In this document: in pieces, positions 1 through 6,563 of the stretch | Layout: every line of letters begins with the position of its first letter | How positions within the stretch are numbered: the first letter of the stretch is position 1 | Origin: an uncultured Methylotenera sp. | GTDB taxonomy: Bacteria > Pseudomonadota > Gammaproteobacteria > Burkholderiales > Methylophilaceae | NCBI GenBank assembly: GCA_937957775.1 | Contig: CALFXV010000068.1 | Coordinates: forward strand, 1 to 7,566 | DNA: 7,566 nucleotides | Direction of reading: 5' to 3' | Notes under the pieces: generated by a model | Database searches by the model: none | Seen by the model: the letters and a program-made list of their open reading frames with translations, nothing else | What the model was told of the DNA's origin: nothing | Translations under genes and position numbers: made by a program

Positions 1-574
1 CATGGGCGCGCATGGAATGCACGCGGCCATCCCAATTATTAAAGCTACCGGTCACACTGACACGTTCAGCATTCGGTGCCCACACGGCAAAGCGAACGCC
101 GCTGACGTTTTCTTGGACTTTCCATTGCGCGCCCAAGGTTTTGTGAGCTTGCAGCAAGCGGCCTTCACCAAACAAATACAGTTCATCTTGAGTAAGGCTG
201 CTGCCAAAGGTGTAGGGATCATCACCGATAGTGATTTTAAGCAAGCAGGGCAGGCTTAAGGCGGTTTCGCTGCTTACTTCAAACAAGCCATCGGCGTGGG
301 TTTTTTCTAGCGCTAGCCATAGCTTGCCGTTTTTGACGCTGACGCTGCTAGCTTGAGGAAGGAAGGCGCGGTATACGTAGCCGCCATCGATTTGGTGCAA
401 GCCTAAAAAACTAAATGGATCGTGGTGCTTGGCTTTTAAAATCATGCGCAAGCCATCTTGAGCAAGTTTGGCAGCCGATTGCAGCGGCAATTTGTTTTTA
501 GCAATGGGTTTGGCTGCCGATTTAGCGGCCACTTTTGCGGTTTTTTTTACCGCGACGCCTGTCGTGTTTGCCAA
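1..574 (-). CDS. glgB: 1,4-alpha-glucan branching enzyme, N-terminal part (partial)
   Basis: GlgB cuts alpha-1,4-glucan chains and rejoins them through alpha-1,6 bonds, branching glycogen in the cytoplasm. Only codons 1-191 are present; the gene runs off the left edge, so the GH13 catalytic barrel is not visible. Residues about 45-140 match the GlgB N1 domain, with HDPFSFLGLH at 51-60, DDPYTFG at 118-124 and LFGEGR at 134-139. Residues 159-184 open the second carbohydrate-binding (CBM48) domain, with GVRFAVWAPNAERVSV followed by FNNWDGR. The start is a TTG (572-574): no in-frame ATG lies just upstream, and GGGAG at 582-586 is 7 nt away. The next in-frame ATG, codon 44, would cut into the N1 domain. 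Codons 9-28 encode a Lys/Ala-rich tail that E. coli GlgB lacks, including an A8 run. The gene is divergent from glgC. Identity is secure; the exact start is likely. Confidence 0.95.
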   Translation of the reverse strand, partial: MANTTGVAVKKTAKVAAKSAAKPIAKNKLPLQSAAKLAQDGLRMILKAKHHDPFSFLGLHQIDGGYVYRAFLPQASSVSVKNGKLWLALEKTHADGLFEVSSETALSLPCLLKITIGDDPYTFGSSLTQDELYLFGEGRLLQAHKTLGAQWKVQENVSGVRFAVWAPNAERVSVTGSFNNWDGRVHSMRAH

Positions 575-581
575 GATGCCT

Positions 582-586
582 CTCCC
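582..586 (-). promoter_or_regulatory. Ribosome binding site deciding the TTG start of glgB
   Basis: On the minus strand GGGAG lies 7 nt before the TTG at 574-572, within a longer purine run AGGGAGAGG. It supports TTG as the initiation codon where no nearby in-frame ATG is available. Confidence 0.65.
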
Positions 587-653
587 TAAATTCCATTGCA
601 AATTAATTGCGATTATTTGGCTTTATTTGCTTGTTAAGCCGTGTTTTAAGTAG

Positions 654-659
654 ATTATA
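654..659 (-). promoter_or_regulatory. Candidate -10 box of the glgB promoter
   Basis: The minus strand reads TATAAT here, which would start a glgB transcript with a leader of roughly 70 nt. No convincing -35 hexamer lies 16-18 bp upstream. The box is therefore either helped by an activator or is one of several alternatives in this AT-rich region; the palindromic TATAAT at 675-680 could also serve glgB. Confidence 0.4.
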
Positions 660-674
660 GTGCTTTAAGCTGAT

Positions 675-680
675 TATAAT
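675..680 (+). promoter_or_regulatory. Candidate -10 box of the glgC-GH57-malQ-glk promoter
   Basis: A consensus TATAAT gives an expected transcription start near 687 and a glgC leader of about 77 nt. The -35 region around 651-658 does not resemble TTGACA, so an activator, perhaps binding the surrounding tandem repeat, may be needed. This is inferred from the motif and its position. Confidence 0.45.
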
Positions 681-733
681 GTAGAACAGAATGCTTGGAA
701 GTTAAATTAAACCAGATAGCGCAAGGGGTTTGC

Positions 734-747
734 TTGATGACCATCAA
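734..747. promoter_or_regulatory. FNR/Anr-type box (TTGAT-N4-ATCAA) in the glgC leader
   Basis: TTGATGACCATCAA is a perfect match to the TTGAT-N4-ATCAA consensus of FNR/Anr oxygen-responsive regulators. It is palindromic except at its two central bases. It lies downstream of the predicted -10 box and 16 bp before the glgC ATG, a position that would favour repression rather than activation. In RNA the same bases could form a short hairpin just before the ribosome binding site. It overlaps an alternative in-frame ATG at 737, so it could be coding if that start is used. Confidence 0.45.
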
Positions 748-752
748 ACTTC

Positions 753-759
753 AGGAGGG
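753..759 (+). promoter_or_regulatory. Strong ribosome binding site deciding the glgC start
   Basis: AGGAGGG ends 4 nt before the ATG at 764. This strong site selects 764 over the in-frame upstream candidates TTG 695 and ATG 737, and gives a 430-residue protein of the usual family length. Confidence 0.8.
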
Positions 760-763
760 TAGC

Positions 764-2056
764 ATGACCGATACGCAAAAAATGAGTCAACATTCAGACC
801 GTTTTATTAGTACATTAACAAAGCATACCGCAGCCATCATATTGGCTGGCGGGCGCGGCAGTCGCTTGAAAAACTTAACCGATTGGCGGGCTAAGCCGGC
901 GGTGCAATTCGGTGGCAAATACCGGATTATCGACTTCCCTCTATCTAATTGCATTAATTCCGGTATACGCCGCGTCAATGTGGCTACGCAATACAAGGCG
1001 CAAAGTTTAATCCAACACTTGCAGCGCGGTTGGGGATTCTTGCGCGGTGAGTTTGATGAGTACGTGAATATTATTCCAGCGCAACAACGCATCTCGGAAG
1101 ACTGGTATAAAGGAACGGCTGACGCGGTCTACCAAAATATGGACTTATTGCGTGAAGGCGGTGCCGACTACATCTTGATATTGGCCGGTGATCATATCTA
1201 CAAGATGGATTACGGTAGAATGCTCGCTACCCATGTGAAAAATAACGCCGACATGACGGTCGCCTGCATTAACGTGCCGTTGGAGGATGCCAAGGGCTTT
1301 GGCGTATTGGCGGTGGACGACACGGATAGGGTGGTGGAATTTGCTGAAAAGCCGGCCTCACCTAAACACATGCCCGGTGATCCGACTAAAGCGTTTGCTA
1401 GCATGGGCATTTATATATTTAACGCCAAATTTTTATACGAGCAATTGGTGCGTGACGCGGGTGACCCAAAATCCAGCCATGATTTCGGTGGCGACATCAT
1501 CCCTTACATTATCAAAAAATACAAAATCCAAGCCCACCGCTTTACTGAAAGTTGCGTAGGCGCTAAAAATGGTAATTACTACTGGCGCGACGTGGGTACC
1601 ATAGACGCTTATTGGGAAGCCAACATGGAATTAACTCGGGTGATACCCGAGCTCAATCTATACGACAGGGACTGGCCGATCTGGACCTACCAAGAGCATT
1701 TGCCACCGGCTAAATTTGTCTTTAATGATGAAGGGCGTGCTGGTTGCGCGACCGATTCCTTGGTTTCCGGTGGTTGTTTAATCAGCGGTTCTACGGTAGA
1801 CAGTTCGGTGTTGTTTTCCGATGTGCGCGTGCACAGTTATTGCAAGATTGAAGGCACGGTTATTCTGCCTAAAGTGACGGTGAATCGCCACGTGGTATTA
1901 AAAAATGCCGTGATAGACCGGGGTTGCGTGATTCCTGAGGGCATGCAGATAGGCGTGGATTTGGCCCTGGACGCAAAACGTTTTTATGTGTCTGAAAAAG
2001 GCATAACCCTGGTGACGCCAGATATGTTAGGGCAAGATTTATACAGAGTTGTTTGA
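764..2056 (+). CDS. glgC: Glucose-1-phosphate adenylyltransferase (ADP-glucose pyrophosphorylase)
   Basis: GlgC converts glucose 1-phosphate and ATP to ADP-glucose and pyrophosphate, the committed step of bacterial glycogen synthesis, in the cytoplasm. The 430-residue product is almost the length of E. coli GlgC (431). Visible are the nucleotide loop LAGGRGSRL at 27-35; RAKPAV at 42-47, with the lysine that in E. coli contributes to fructose-1,6-bisphosphate response; WYKGTADAV at 114-122; the catalytic-region [10 protein letters not shown] at 141-150; the glucose-1-phosphate lysine in EKPASP at 195-200; and [15 protein letters not shown] at 273-287. Residues from about 320 form the C-terminal left-handed beta-helix. 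The start at 764 is chosen for its strong ribosome binding site. It is the first gene of the probable glgC-GH57-malQ-glk operon and is divergent from glgB. Allosteric control by a glycolytic activator and by AMP is expected from the family, not shown here. Confidence 0.97.
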   Translation: MTDTQKMSQHSDRFISTLTKHTAAIILAGGRGSRLKNLTDWRAKPAVQFGGKYRIIDFPLSNCINSGIRRVNVATQYKAQSLIQHLQRGWGFLRGEFDEYVNIIPAQQRISEDWYKGTADAVYQNMDLLREGGADYILILAGDHIYKMDYGRMLATHVKNNADMTVACINVPLEDAKGFGVLAVDDTDRVVEFAEKPASPKHMPGDPTKAFASMGIYIFNAKFLYEQLVRDAGDPKSSHDFGGDIIPYIIKKYKIQAHRFTESCVGAKNGNYYWRDVGTIDAYWEANMELTRVIPELNLYDRDWPIWTYQEHLPPAKFVFNDEGRAGCATDSLVSGGCLISGSTVDSSVLFSDVRVHSYCKIEGTVILPKVTVNRHVVLKNAVIDRGCVIPEGMQIGVDLALDAKRFYVSEKGITLVTPDMLGQDLYRVV

Positions 2057-2069
2057 TATATAAATCAAA
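2052..2069. repeat. AT-rich inverted repeat over the glgC stop codon
   Basis: TTTGAT at 2052-2057 and ATCAAA at 2064-2069 form 6-bp arms around a 6-nt centre, and the left arm contains the glgC TGA. Low GC content and no following T-run argue against a strong terminator. The arms resemble FNR half-sites, but the spacing is N6 instead of N4. It could be a weak attenuating hairpin, a protein site or chance. Confidence 0.35.
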
Positions 2070-2112
2070 TGCTTATAAATTATTTTTAATGTTTAATGAA
2101 AGTTGTGTTTAA

Positions 2113-3852
2113 TTGAAGTCAACTCGCCCTAAGCTGTACCTCAACCTTTATTGGCACATGCATCAACCGGATTACCGCGACACCGTTAGCAATGAATACG
2201 TATTGCCTTGGACCTATCTGCATGCCATAAAAGACTACAGTGACATGGCTTATCACCTAGAAGCCAATCCGAAAGCGCGCGTCAGCTTTAATTTTGTTCC
2301 CATCTTGCTCGAGCAGTTGCAGGATTACAAGGAGCAATTTAGCACTAATAGCTTGCGTGATCCGCTCTTGGCTTTGCTGGTACATGAGGATTTGTCTGGC
2401 TTAAATGAGGCGGAATGCCAATTGGTAGTTGAAAGCTGTTTCAAAAGCCACCATGAGAAAATGCTCAGCCCTTTCCCGCATTACCAGCGTTTATTAAGCG
2501 TATACCAACAAGTGGAGCAGGCCGGCTGTCAGGATCAATTTCGCTATTTGTCTGGTCAATACAAAGCCGATTTATTGGTTTGGTATCACTTAGCTTGGTG
2601 CGGTGAAAGCTTACGTAGGAACAATACAGTCGTCCAAGACTTAATGACCAAGGGCGTGCTGTTTAGCCTGAGCGATAGGCAGCAACTTTTTGCCGTTATT
2701 GCCGACACCATAGCCGGACTGATTCCTCGCTATAAAACCTTGCTGCAGCGCAAGCAAATCGAGATTTCCAGTACACCTTATTACCACCCAATTTTGCCTT
2801 TGTTATTGGATTTTAAAACCACGCTGGACGCCATGCCTTACGCGCCTTTGCCCAAATATTCCAAGTATGCAGGCGGTCCAAGTCGTGCAGTTGCCCATGT
2901 AACGGCAGCCAAGGCTTACCACGAAACTATTTTTAATGAACCGCCGCGCGGTATGTGGCCAGCCGAAGGCGGCGTATCTGAAGCCGCTTTATCATTGATG
3001 GCGGAACAAGGCGTAGCATGGGCAGCCACCGGTCAATCGGTGCTGGTCAACAGTTTATTAAAATCGCAGTTATGCGTGGATGATAAAAACGATTACCTCT
3101 ATCAACCCTATCGAGTCAGCAAAGGCAAGCAGAGCTTGCTGTGCTTTTTTAGGGACGACAACCTGTCCGATAAAATAGGCTTTGAATACGCAAAAATGCA
3201 CACGCCGGATGCCGTGCAAGATTTTATTGCCAATTTAGAGCGGATTCATCAAGCGGAGAGTAGCGATTCCTCTCAAGCTAAAGTGGTTAGCGTGATTTTA
3301 GACGGTGAAAACGCATGGGAATATTACCCTTACAACGGCTACTATTTCTTAACGGAGTTATACGAAGCCTTGACTGCGCACCCCGATATTGAAATGACTA
3401 CCTTCAGCGATATCGTCAGCATGATTGAATCCAAGGCTAGCACAGCAGACCGTATTACTGCACCAGCTCTGCCCCACATTGCAGCAGGCAGTTGGGTATA
3501 CGGTACGTTTAGTACCTGGATAGGCAGTAAAGACAAAAACTTGGCTTGGGATTTGTTGTGCGAAGCCAAAAAAACTTACGACAGCGTGCTAGCGGCGGAC
3601 AAGCTTAATGCCAAGCAAATCGCCGCCTGTGAACGGCAATTGTCTGTATGCGAAGGGTCGGATTGGTTTTGGTGGTTTGGCGATTACAACTCGTCCGACA
3701 GTGTGGCCAGTTTTGATCAGCTTTATCGCCGCAATTTGATGAATTTATACGCTTTGTTGCAGCAACCCGTTCCTAAAGTCTTGCATAGCAGCATCAGTAG
3801 CGGTGGCGGTCATGCGGACAATGCAGGCACCATGCGCAGAGGTCAAGCCTAA
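2113..3852 (+). CDS. Glycoside hydrolase family 57 protein (alpha-amylase/4-alpha-glucanotransferase-like)
   Basis: This is a 579-residue cytoplasmic enzyme (no signal peptide) of the GH57 retaining alpha-glucan-acting family, subgroup COG1449. The conserved GH57 regions appear in order: YWHMHQPDYRD at 13-23; EISSTPYYHPILPLL at 217-231; GMWPAEGGVSE at 280-290, where E285 fits the nucleophile; and VILDGENAWE at 394-403, where D398 fits the acid/base. The C-terminal part has AAGSWVYGTFSTWIG at 457-471 and GSDWFWWFGDYNSSD at 515-529, typical of this subgroup, then a Gly/Ser-rich tail after about 555. It probably hydrolyses or transglycosylates glycogen or maltodextrin; the exact reaction cannot be read from sequence. 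The start is TTG: an in-frame TAA occupies 2110-2112, and the next in-frame ATG would remove the first catalytic region. No good ribosome binding site precedes it. It lies 56 bp after glgC. Confidence 0.93.
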   Translation: MKSTRPKLYLNLYWHMHQPDYRDTVSNEYVLPWTYLHAIKDYSDMAYHLEANPKARVSFNFVPILLEQLQDYKEQFSTNSLRDPLLALLVHEDLSGLNEAECQLVVESCFKSHHEKMLSPFPHYQRLLSVYQQVEQAGCQDQFRYLSGQYKADLLVWYHLAWCGESLRRNNTVVQDLMTKGVLFSLSDRQQLFAVIADTIAGLIPRYKTLLQRKQIEISSTPYYHPILPLLLDFKTTLDAMPYAPLPKYSKYAGGPSRAVAHVTAAKAYHETIFNEPPRGMWPAEGGVSEAALSLMAEQGVAWAATGQSVLVNSLLKSQLCVDDKNDYLYQPYRVSKGKQSLLCFFRDDNLSDKIGFEYAKMHTPDAVQDFIANLERIHQAESSDSSQAKVVSVILDGENAWEYYPYNGYYFLTELYEALTAHPDIEMTTFSDIVSMIESKASTADRITAPALPHIAAGSWVYGTFSTWIGSKDKNLAWDLLCEAKKTYDSVLAADKLNAKQIAACERQLSVCEGSDWFWWFGDYNSSDSVASFDQLYRRNLMNLYALLQQPVPKVLHSSISSGGGHADNAGTMRRGQA

Positions 3853-3876
3853 TCGCCTGCGGCATAGCGATTGGGC
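3847..3876 (+). other. 10-bp stem-loop in the GH57-malQ junction
   Basis: GCCTAATCGC (3847-3856) pairs fully with GCGATTGGGC (3867-3876), counting one G-U pair in RNA, around a 10-nt loop. The 5' arm contains the GH57 stop codon, and the stem ends 10 nt before the malQ ATG. No T-run follows, so it is not an ordinary intrinsic terminator. A role in mRNA processing, stability or translation of malQ is possible. Confidence 0.55.
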
Positions 3877-3886
3877 ATAGGCATTC

Positions 3887-5374
3887 ATGGCAGACACACA
3901 CTACAGCGCCCCGTTAAATAAACGCCGTGCCGGGGTGTTGCTGCACATCAGTTCCTTGCCTGGCGCTAACTCGGTAGGTAATTTGGGTCAGGACGCTTAC
4001 CGATTTGTTGATTTCTTGCAGGCGGTCGGTGCCAGCGTATGGCAAACCTTGCCTATCAATATGCCGCATGCCGATAATTCACCCTATCAGTGCCTATCTG
4101 CTTTTGCGGGCAATACCGACTTTATAGACCTATCGGCACTGGTGGCGGATGAATTGTTGAGTGCAGCCGATCTTCAAGGGCGCTTAAGCAGACCGGCCTT
4201 GTTTTCTAAAGCCTATGAGGCTTACACCCGTATTAATTGCGCTGGCATGCAGCAGGCTTACGCCGAGTTTTGTCAACAACACGCCTATTGGTTAGCGGAT
4301 TTTTCGCTATTTTTAGCCCTACGACAGCACTTTAAACAGCAGGCTTGGCATCAATGGCCAGCCCCTTATAAAAACCGCGATGCGGTCAACTTAAAGCAGG
4401 CTCGCCTAGATTTGGCTAAAGAAATAGCCGAGATTGAATTTGCCCAGTACTTGTTCTTTAGTCAGTGGCAAAAACTCAAAGGCTATGCCACATCAAAAAA
4501 CGTGTGTTTGTTTGGAGACATCCCGATTTTTGTGGCATTCGATAGTGCAGACGTTTGGGCTAAAGCGCATTTGTTTAAATTGGATGCCAATAAAAACATG
4601 GCGGTGGTGGCGGGTGTGCCGCCGGATTATTTTTCGGCTACTGGCCAGCGTTGGGGCAACCCGCATTACGATTGGCAAGCCATGGCAAGCGACCACTATG
4701 CCTGGTGGATAGCGCGCATGGCAACGCAAAATGCCTTGTTCGATGTGGTGCGCATAGACCACTTTAGAGGCTTGCAAGCGGCATGGGAGATCCCGGTGGA
4801 TGAGGCCACGGCGATCAATGGCCATTGGGAATTGGCACCAGGCGTGGCTTTGCTTACAGCTATCAAGCAAGCCTTGCCGACTATTTGTTTGGTTGCTGAG
4901 GATTTGGGCATCATCACCGATGAAGTGAACCATTTACGCCTGCACTTTCAATTGCCAGGCATGAAGATTTTGCATTTTGCCTTTGGTGGCGATAGCGACA
5001 ACCCCTATTTGCCGGAAAATATAGAAGAAAACAGCGTGGCCTACACCGGTACGCACGATAACGACACCACTCTTGGTTGGTATCAGGCATTGGATGAAGC
5101 GCAAGGCCGGCATCTGCAAGCGCACTTGGTGGCACATTTAGGCGAGGCGCATGAGCGTAACATGCCCATGGATTTGGTTAGCATGGCCATGCACTGTAAG
5201 GCTTTGTTGGCTGTGGTGCCCATGCAAGATGTGCTTGAATTGGATGGTCAGCACAGGATGAACACGCCAGGCACGGCCAGCGGGAATTGGCATTGGCGTT
5301 TTAATTGGACGCAGCTTACCGATAGCATGCGGACCCAATTTGCCCGTGTCGTGAGCGAAAGTGGGCGGTCATAA
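3887..5374 (+). CDS. malQ: 4-alpha-glucanotransferase (amylomaltase, GH77)
   Basis: MalQ transfers alpha-1,4-glucan segments between maltodextrins and releases glucose in the cytoplasm. The 495-residue protein has the size of the compact (Thermus-type) amylomaltases. GH77 signatures occur throughout: RRAGVLLHISSLPG at 13-26, GDIPIFVAFDSADVWA at 210-225, VAGVPPDYFSATGQRWGNP at 241-259, VVRIDHFRG at 287-295 with the likely nucleophile D291, LVAEDLG at 335-341 with the likely acid/base E338, and AYTGTHDNDTT at 385-395 with D391. This spacing closely follows the Thermus enzyme catalytic triad. The ATG at 3887 has only a weak ribosome binding site (TAGG) but gives the normal N-terminus. It lies 34 bp after the GH57 gene, beyond a stem-loop, and 4 bp before glk, so the glucose it releases can be phosphorylated by the next gene product. 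Confidence 0.97.
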   Translation: MADTHYSAPLNKRRAGVLLHISSLPGANSVGNLGQDAYRFVDFLQAVGASVWQTLPINMPHADNSPYQCLSAFAGNTDFIDLSALVADELLSAADLQGRLSRPALFSKAYEAYTRINCAGMQQAYAEFCQQHAYWLADFSLFLALRQHFKQQAWHQWPAPYKNRDAVNLKQARLDLAKEIAEIEFAQYLFFSQWQKLKGYATSKNVCLFGDIPIFVAFDSADVWAKAHLFKLDANKNMAVVAGVPPDYFSATGQRWGNPHYDWQAMASDHYAWWIARMATQNALFDVVRIDHFRGLQAAWEIPVDEATAINGHWELAPGVALLTAIKQALPTICLVAEDLGIITDEVNHLRLHFQLPGMKILHFAFGGDSDNPYLPENIEENSVAYTGTHDNDTTLGWYQALDEAQGRHLQAHLVAHLGEAHERNMPMDLVSMAMHCKALLAVVPMQDVLELDGQHRMNTPGTASGNWHWRFNWTQLTDSMRTQFARVVSESGRS

Positions 5375-5378
5375 AACC

Positions 5379-6317
5379 ATGTGGATAGGCATGGATATAG
5401 GTGGCACCAACTTGCGTTTAGGCGTGTTTATCGGCGAAGGCTCGCCCAAGTTGCTTGAAGAAATGCGTTTTCAGGCGGACTTTAGCAAACTTTGCATGGC
5501 GCACAAAGACGCGCCCGACCAAGCATGGCAGCAAATACTCAGCACGCTAGCGTATGCTATTGCCACAGTGCGTAAACAATATTCGGCCGTAGTGGGCGTG
5601 GGCATAGGTTTTCCAGGTTTTATTGATCCAGATAGCCAAAAAATAGTGGCTTCGCCTAATTTACCGGGTTTGCACCAATTGGACTTGAGTGCCGATTTAA
5701 GCCGCTTAATTGCCTTGCCAGTATGGACGCTAAACGATGCCTTGGCCGCAGCCTACGGCGAATATGCCTTGCGCGCGCAAAAAATGAACAGCTTGATTTA
5801 TCTGGGCCTAGGTACCGGGGTAGGCGGCGGCATGATACTGGATAGACGAGCCGTGGCTGGTCAGCATGGGGTGGCCATGGAAGTGGGGCACATCATTATT
5901 CAGCCGCAAGGCCGTTTGTGCGGTTGCGGTAACCGTGGCTGCATGGAGCAATATGCCTCAGCGAGCGGTGTAAGCCTAACTTTTTTTGAGTCCAGCGGTC
6001 GGCATGAGAGTGCGCTGACCATTGCGGAATTGGCGCAAGCAGGCAATCAAGCCGCTAAGCATGCTTATGCCATCGCTGGCAGCGGCTTGGCCCAAGCATT
6101 GGCGCAAGTGCTGAAAGTAGTAGACATCAGCCAAGTGGTGATAGGCGGTGGCATGCGAGCAGCCTGGCCATTGATGGAAGACACGTTCGCCCAGCAATTG
6201 GATGAAGATTTGATACCGGTGCTACGTGGCAAAATTAGCCTACACTTGTCTGAATTGGGCGATCAAGCTGGCATGTTAGGGGCTGCCATGTTGGCCAAGG
6301 CTTACAGCCAGGTTTAA
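5379..6317 (+). CDS. glk: Glucokinase, ROK family
   Basis: The product phosphorylates glucose with ATP to glucose 6-phosphate in the cytoplasm. It is a 312-residue ROK-family sugar kinase with the N-terminal phosphate motif DIGGTN at 6-11, the catalytic-aspartate region TLNDALAAAYGE at 117-128 (D120), GLGTGVGGG at 143-151, the substrate/zinc element EVGH at 168-171, and the ROK zinc motif CGCGNRGCMEQYAS at 181-194 (ligands expected H171, C181, C183, C188). The second nucleotide motif VVIGGG lies at 253-258. The ATG at 5379 is chosen over GTG 5361, which would overlap malQ and add six residues before the usual MxIGxDIGGT start. Only 4 bp separate it from malQ. Glucose specificity is inferred from the motifs and context; another hexose or N-acetyl sugar is possible. 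Its stop codon overlaps that of the converging VF530 gene. Confidence 0.92.
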   Translation: MWIGMDIGGTNLRLGVFIGEGSPKLLEEMRFQADFSKLCMAHKDAPDQAWQQILSTLAYAIATVRKQYSAVVGVGIGFPGFIDPDSQKIVASPNLPGLHQLDLSADLSRLIALPVWTLNDALAAAYGEYALRAQKMNSLIYLGLGTGVGGGMILDRRAVAGQHGVAMEVGHIIIQPQGRLCGCGNRGCMEQYASASGVSLTFFESSGRHESALTIAELAQAGNQAAKHAYAIAGSGLAQALAQVLKVVDISQVVIGGGMRAAWPLMEDTFAQQLDEDLIPVLRGKISLHLSELGDQAGMLGAAMLAKAYSQV

Positions 6318-6556
6318 GAGTGATCTTTTGTAGGCAGCGTGGCGAGATAGAGCGATTCGACTTTAGCCCTGGCCCATGGGGTTTTACGCAGGAATTTTAG
6401 GCTGGAAGCCAGACTGGGCTCGTGACTAAAGCAGCGCACCGGTATGCGGGTGGCTAAACCCGGGTAGCCATAATGTTCAATCAACTGGCTTAGCTTGGTA
6501 GCAAGGGTAATGCCATGCAAAGGGTTATTAATTTGATTGCTAGGGCAGGGATTCAT
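6314..6556 (-). CDS. VF530 (DUF2132) family small protein
   Basis: This 80-residue protein matches the VF530/DUF2132 family, named after a Vibrio fischeri protein of solved structure; a DNA-binding role has been suggested for the family, but its function is not settled. Conserved features are NNPLHGITL at 10-18, LIEHYGY at 25-31, the basic RIPVRCF at 37-43 and SSLKFLRKTPWARAKVESLYL at 51-71, covering nearly the whole protein as is usual. The ATG at 6556-6554 gives the family length; a longer frame from 6601 would add 15 atypical residues. Neither start has a Shine-Dalgarno sequence, and a promoter-like sequence ends just before 6556, so the transcript may be leaderless. It converges on glk with overlapping stop codons and is divergent from the GspE-like gene. 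No link to glycogen metabolism is apparent. Confidence 0.85.
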   Translation of the reverse strand: MNPCPSNQINNPLHGITLATKLSQLIEHYGYPGLATRIPVRCFSHEPSLASSLKFLRKTPWARAKVESLYLATLPTKDHS

Positions 6557-6563
6557 TATGATC

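Larger units (their letters stand above)
645..681. repeat. Imperfect tandem direct repeat in the glgB-glgC divergent promoter region
   Basis: Two 18-bp copies, 645-662 (TTTAAGTAGATTATAGTG) and 664-681 (TTTAAGCTGATTATAATG), match at 15 of 18 positions and are offset by 19 bp. Each contains a -10-like box. The right copy gives TATAAT on both strands because ATTATAAT is palindromic; the left copy gives TATAAT on the minus strand. A third TTAAG lies at 634-638. The repeat could be a duplicated promoter element or a regulator site; the sequence alone does not decide. Confidence 0.6.

Noticed and set aside
536..554. GCGGT-T7-ACCGC as an intrinsic terminator
   Set aside because: The stem is only 5 bp and the T-run is in the loop, not after the stem; it encodes glgB codons.
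2..653. Open frames on the plus strand (2-259 and 468-653) opposite glgB
   Set aside because: The minus strand encodes an unmistakable GlgB N-terminus over the same bases, and the plus-strand translations resemble no family I recognise.
695..763. Longer glgC reading from TTG 695 or ATG 737
   Set aside because: The 430-residue form from ATG 764 matches the usual length and has a strong AGGAGGG site at the right distance; upstream residues resemble no GlgC N-terminus. ATG 737 has a weaker AAGGGG upstream and is not fully excluded.
4493..5338. Several minus-strand open frames inside malQ
   Set aside because: They are antisense to continuous GH77 motifs and show no family-like sequence.
5361..5378. 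GTG 5361 as the glk start
   Set aside because: It overlaps malQ, adds six residues that are not part of the ROK N-terminus, and has no better ribosome binding site than ATG 5379.
6451..6470. TGGCTA/TAGCCA inverted repeat as a terminator for glk or the VF530 gene
   Set aside because: It lies within the VF530 coding sequence, and no T-run follows on either strand.
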